A stretch of 24,998 bases of DNA from JBGPOS01 sp041488155 (GTDB lineage: Bacteria > Chloroflexota > Dehalococcoidia > Tepidiformales > Tepidiformaceae), in contig JBGPOS010000061.1 in assembly GCA_041488155.1 (NCBI GenBank), positions 1 through 24,998 on the forward strand. Direction: 5' to 3'. A program made the translations under genes and the position numbers. The notes below the pieces were generated by a model. That model made no database searches. It saw only the letters and a list, made by a program, of their open reading frames with translations, and was not told where the DNA came from. Below, one piece after another: positions 23,715 through 24,998 of this stretch (the first letter of the stretch is position 1; each line of letters begins with the position of its first letter).

Positions 23715-23720
23715 TACACT
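23715..23720 (+). promoter_or_regulatory. -10 element giving a probably leaderless ispG mRNA
   Basis: TACACT with an upstream TG (extended -10, TGC-TACACT) ends six bases before the ispG ATG at 23727, so the predicted start is the A of the ATG. There is no ribosome-binding site. A TTGGCG (23690-23695) lies 19 bp upstream and falls within the inverted repeat CTTGG...CCAAG (23689-23705). Confidence 0.55.
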
Positions 23721-23726
23721 CCCGGC

Positions 23727-24887
23727 ATGAAGCGTGCGGGTACGCGGTCAGTCCGGGCCGGGACGGTGGTCATCGGCGGCGGCAATCCGTTCGTCGTGCA
23801 ATCGATGTGCGCTACGAAGACGCAGGACATCGAAGCGACGACTGCACAGACGGAGATGCTGCACAACGCAGGCGCCGGGCTCGTCCGAATCGCGGTCGAC
23901 AGCGCGAAGGACGTCGCCTGCCTGGCCGAGGTGCGGGCGCGGGTACCCGAGGCCAACCTCGTCGTTGACCTGCAGGAAAACTACCGGCTGGTGACGCTGG
24001 TGGCGCCGCACGTGAACAAAGTCCGGTACAACCCAGGCCACCTCTACCATCATGAAAAGAACCGGCCGGTCCGCGACAAAGTGGCGTTCATCGCCCAGAC
24101 CGCCGAGAAGAACGACTGCGCCCTTCGCGTGGGCGTGAATTGCGGGTCGGTTGACCCTGCGATGCAGGCGAAGTTCGCGGGAGGGGACGAGCCGGGCCTT
24201 GGCGGCGTAAGGGCGATGGTCGAAAGCGCGCTCGAGCACTGCGCGATGCTGGACGACATAGGGTTCAGCCGCTACGTGGTTTCGCTGAAAGACAGCGACC
24301 CTCGGAAGGTGATCGAAGGGAACAAGCGGTTCGCGAAAGCGCGGCCGGACGTGCCCCTCCACCTTGGCGTGACGGAAGCGGGACTCTTGCCGGACGGGGT
24401 AATCAAAACCCGGATCGCCTTCGAACAGCTCCTCTCGCGGGGCATTGGCGACACGCTGCGGGTTTCGTTGACACTGCCGTTCGCCGACAAGTGGAAGGAA
24501 GTCGAAGCGGGTCAGCAGATCATCGCCGACATCGAGGCGGGGAAGTTCCGCTCCGTCCCGCAGTTCATCGACCACGGGCTGAATATCATCAGCTGCCCTA
24601 GCTGCAGCCGGGTCGAGAACGAAGCCTTCGTCGACCTCGCGTTCAAGGTGAAGGAGATCTCGGCCTACGCGAAACCGTACGACATCACGATCGCGGTGAT
24701 GGGCTGCCGGGTGAACGGCCCGGGCGAAACCGACGACGCCGACATCGGCCTCTGGTGCGCCCCCACCTTCGTCAACCTGAAGCGCGGCGAAGAAGAACTC
24801 GGCGCCTTTCCCTACGACACCGTTCTCGACCGGCTCAAGGTCGAGCTCGACGCGCTGATCGAGACGAAGAAGCTCGCCAAGGTCTAA
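23727..24887 (+). CDS. ispG: 4-hydroxy-3-methylbut-2-enyl-diphosphate synthase (GcpE/IspG)
   Basis: 386 aa, typical for the bacterial enzyme of the MEP pathway, which reduces and opens methylerythritol cyclodiphosphate to HMBPP. The 4Fe-4S cluster ligands are Cys290 and Cys293 (SCPSCSR) and Cys327 (VMGCRVNGPGE), with Glu334 as the fourth ligand by analogy with E. coli IspG. The TIM barrel includes VVQSMCATKTQD, KVRYNPGH, GVNCGSV and LGVTEAGL. It is expected to draw electrons from ferredoxin or flavodoxin. The ATG start has no Shine-Dalgarno but a -10 element directly before it. It follows copA by 64 bp, but its own promoter suggests it is not part of the copper operon. No other MEP gene is adjacent. 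Confidence 0.97.
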   Translation: MKRAGTRSVRAGTVVIGGGNPFVVQSMCATKTQDIEATTAQTEMLHNAGAGLVRIAVDSAKDVACLAEVRARVPEANLVVDLQENYRLVTLVAPHVNKVRYNPGHLYHHEKNRPVRDKVAFIAQTAEKNDCALRVGVNCGSVDPAMQAKFAGGDEPGLGGVRAMVESALEHCAMLDDIGFSRYVVSLKDSDPRKVIEGNKRFAKARPDVPLHLGVTEAGLLPDGVIKTRIAFEQLLSRGIGDTLRVSLTLPFADKWKEVEAGQQIIADIEAGKFRSVPQFIDHGLNIISCPSCSRVENEAFVDLAFKVKEISAYAKPYDITIAVMGCRVNGPGETDDADIGLWCAPTFVNLKRGEEELGAFPYDTVLDRLKVELDALIETKKLAKV

Positions 24888-24938
24888 GCCGAGACCGGCG
24901 AGTCAGTCCGTGTCAGCCACTCTAGGTCTGGAGGCACC

Positions 24939-24998
24939 ATGGAAGAGCCTGGCCACGTCCGGTACATCTCCCGCTATCCCGTGAAGTCGATGCGCGGG
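24939..24998 (+). CDS. MOSC-domain protein, N-terminal fragment cut by window end
   Basis: Only 20 codons are visible: MEEPGHVRYISRYPVKSMRG. The RYPVKSMRG motif is the hallmark of the MOSC N-terminal beta-barrel domain, found in proteins related to molybdenum-cofactor sulfurases and mARC-like enzymes. GGAGG at 24930-24934 stands four bases before ATG 24939. The catalytic part lies outside the window, so function beyond the family cannot be stated. Confidence 0.75.
   Translation, partial: MEEPGHVRYISRYPVKSMRG

Overview
The window is a gene-dense, high-GC bacterial chromosome segment of housekeeping and metabolic genes. It holds 19 well-supported protein genes, a partial gene at each end, and two less certain small ORFs. 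I see no rRNA, tRNA, CRISPR array, insertion sequence, phage gene or other mobile element. The best guess for the host is a Chloroflexota bacterium (Dehalococcoidia or relatives). This rests on the high GC3, the membrane protein with SH3 and CARDB domains and a Thr/Pro/Ser-rich linker, and the DnaG zinc-finger spacing. It is an inference; an actinobacterium-like lineage cannot be excluded from the sequence alone.

Layout, left to right. (1) Positions 1-1490: a membrane-anchored HtrA-type protease (minus strand, cut by the window edge) is divergent from greA. greA has a clear promoter, then a strong hairpin plus T-run that looks like a transcription attenuator in its leader. (2) Positions 1564-4809: lysS, a Nudix hydrolase gene and serS overlap end to end and must be co-transcribed. 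(3) Positions 4822-7430: clpP (minus) and typA/bipA (plus) are divergent around a perfect 20-bp palindrome. (4) Positions 7479-8746: a fold-type III PLP enzyme of the D-threonine aldolase/D-serine dehydratase family, then a 51-aa zinc-ribbon protein. (5) Positions 8783-18244: a long minus-strand series read as glmS, ppsA, nucleoside deaminase, dgt, SH3/CARDB membrane protein, dnaG, with internal promoters before ppsA, dgt and the CARDB gene. (6) Positions 18245-20574: a 395-bp gap holding a possible 69-aa CxxCxGxG protein, an unrecognised 103-aa protein, endonuclease IV (nfo), and a METTL7-like methyltransferase. (7) Positions 20699-23662: a copper-homeostasis operon csoR-copZ-copA with a promoter overlapped by a CsoR-type G-tract dyad. 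(8) Positions 23715-24998: ispG, apparently leaderless, and the start of a MOSC-domain gene.

Functional links: translation and its proofreading/housecleaning (lysS, Nudix, serS, typA, greA), proteolysis (htrA-like, clpP), replication and dNTP control (dgt, dnaG), central carbon and cell-envelope precursors (ppsA, glmS), isoprenoid synthesis (ispG), base-excision repair (nfo) and copper export (csoR-copZ-copA).

No large novel defence or mobile system is visible. The most interesting points are regulatory or in single residues: the greA leader attenuator together with a GreA that lacks the two usual catalytic acidic residues; the Nudix gene wedged between two aminoacyl-tRNA synthetases; the 20-bp palindrome between clpP and typA; a -10 element directly before several start codons with no Shine-Dalgarno; and the unexplained SH3/CARDB membrane protein between dgt and dnaG.
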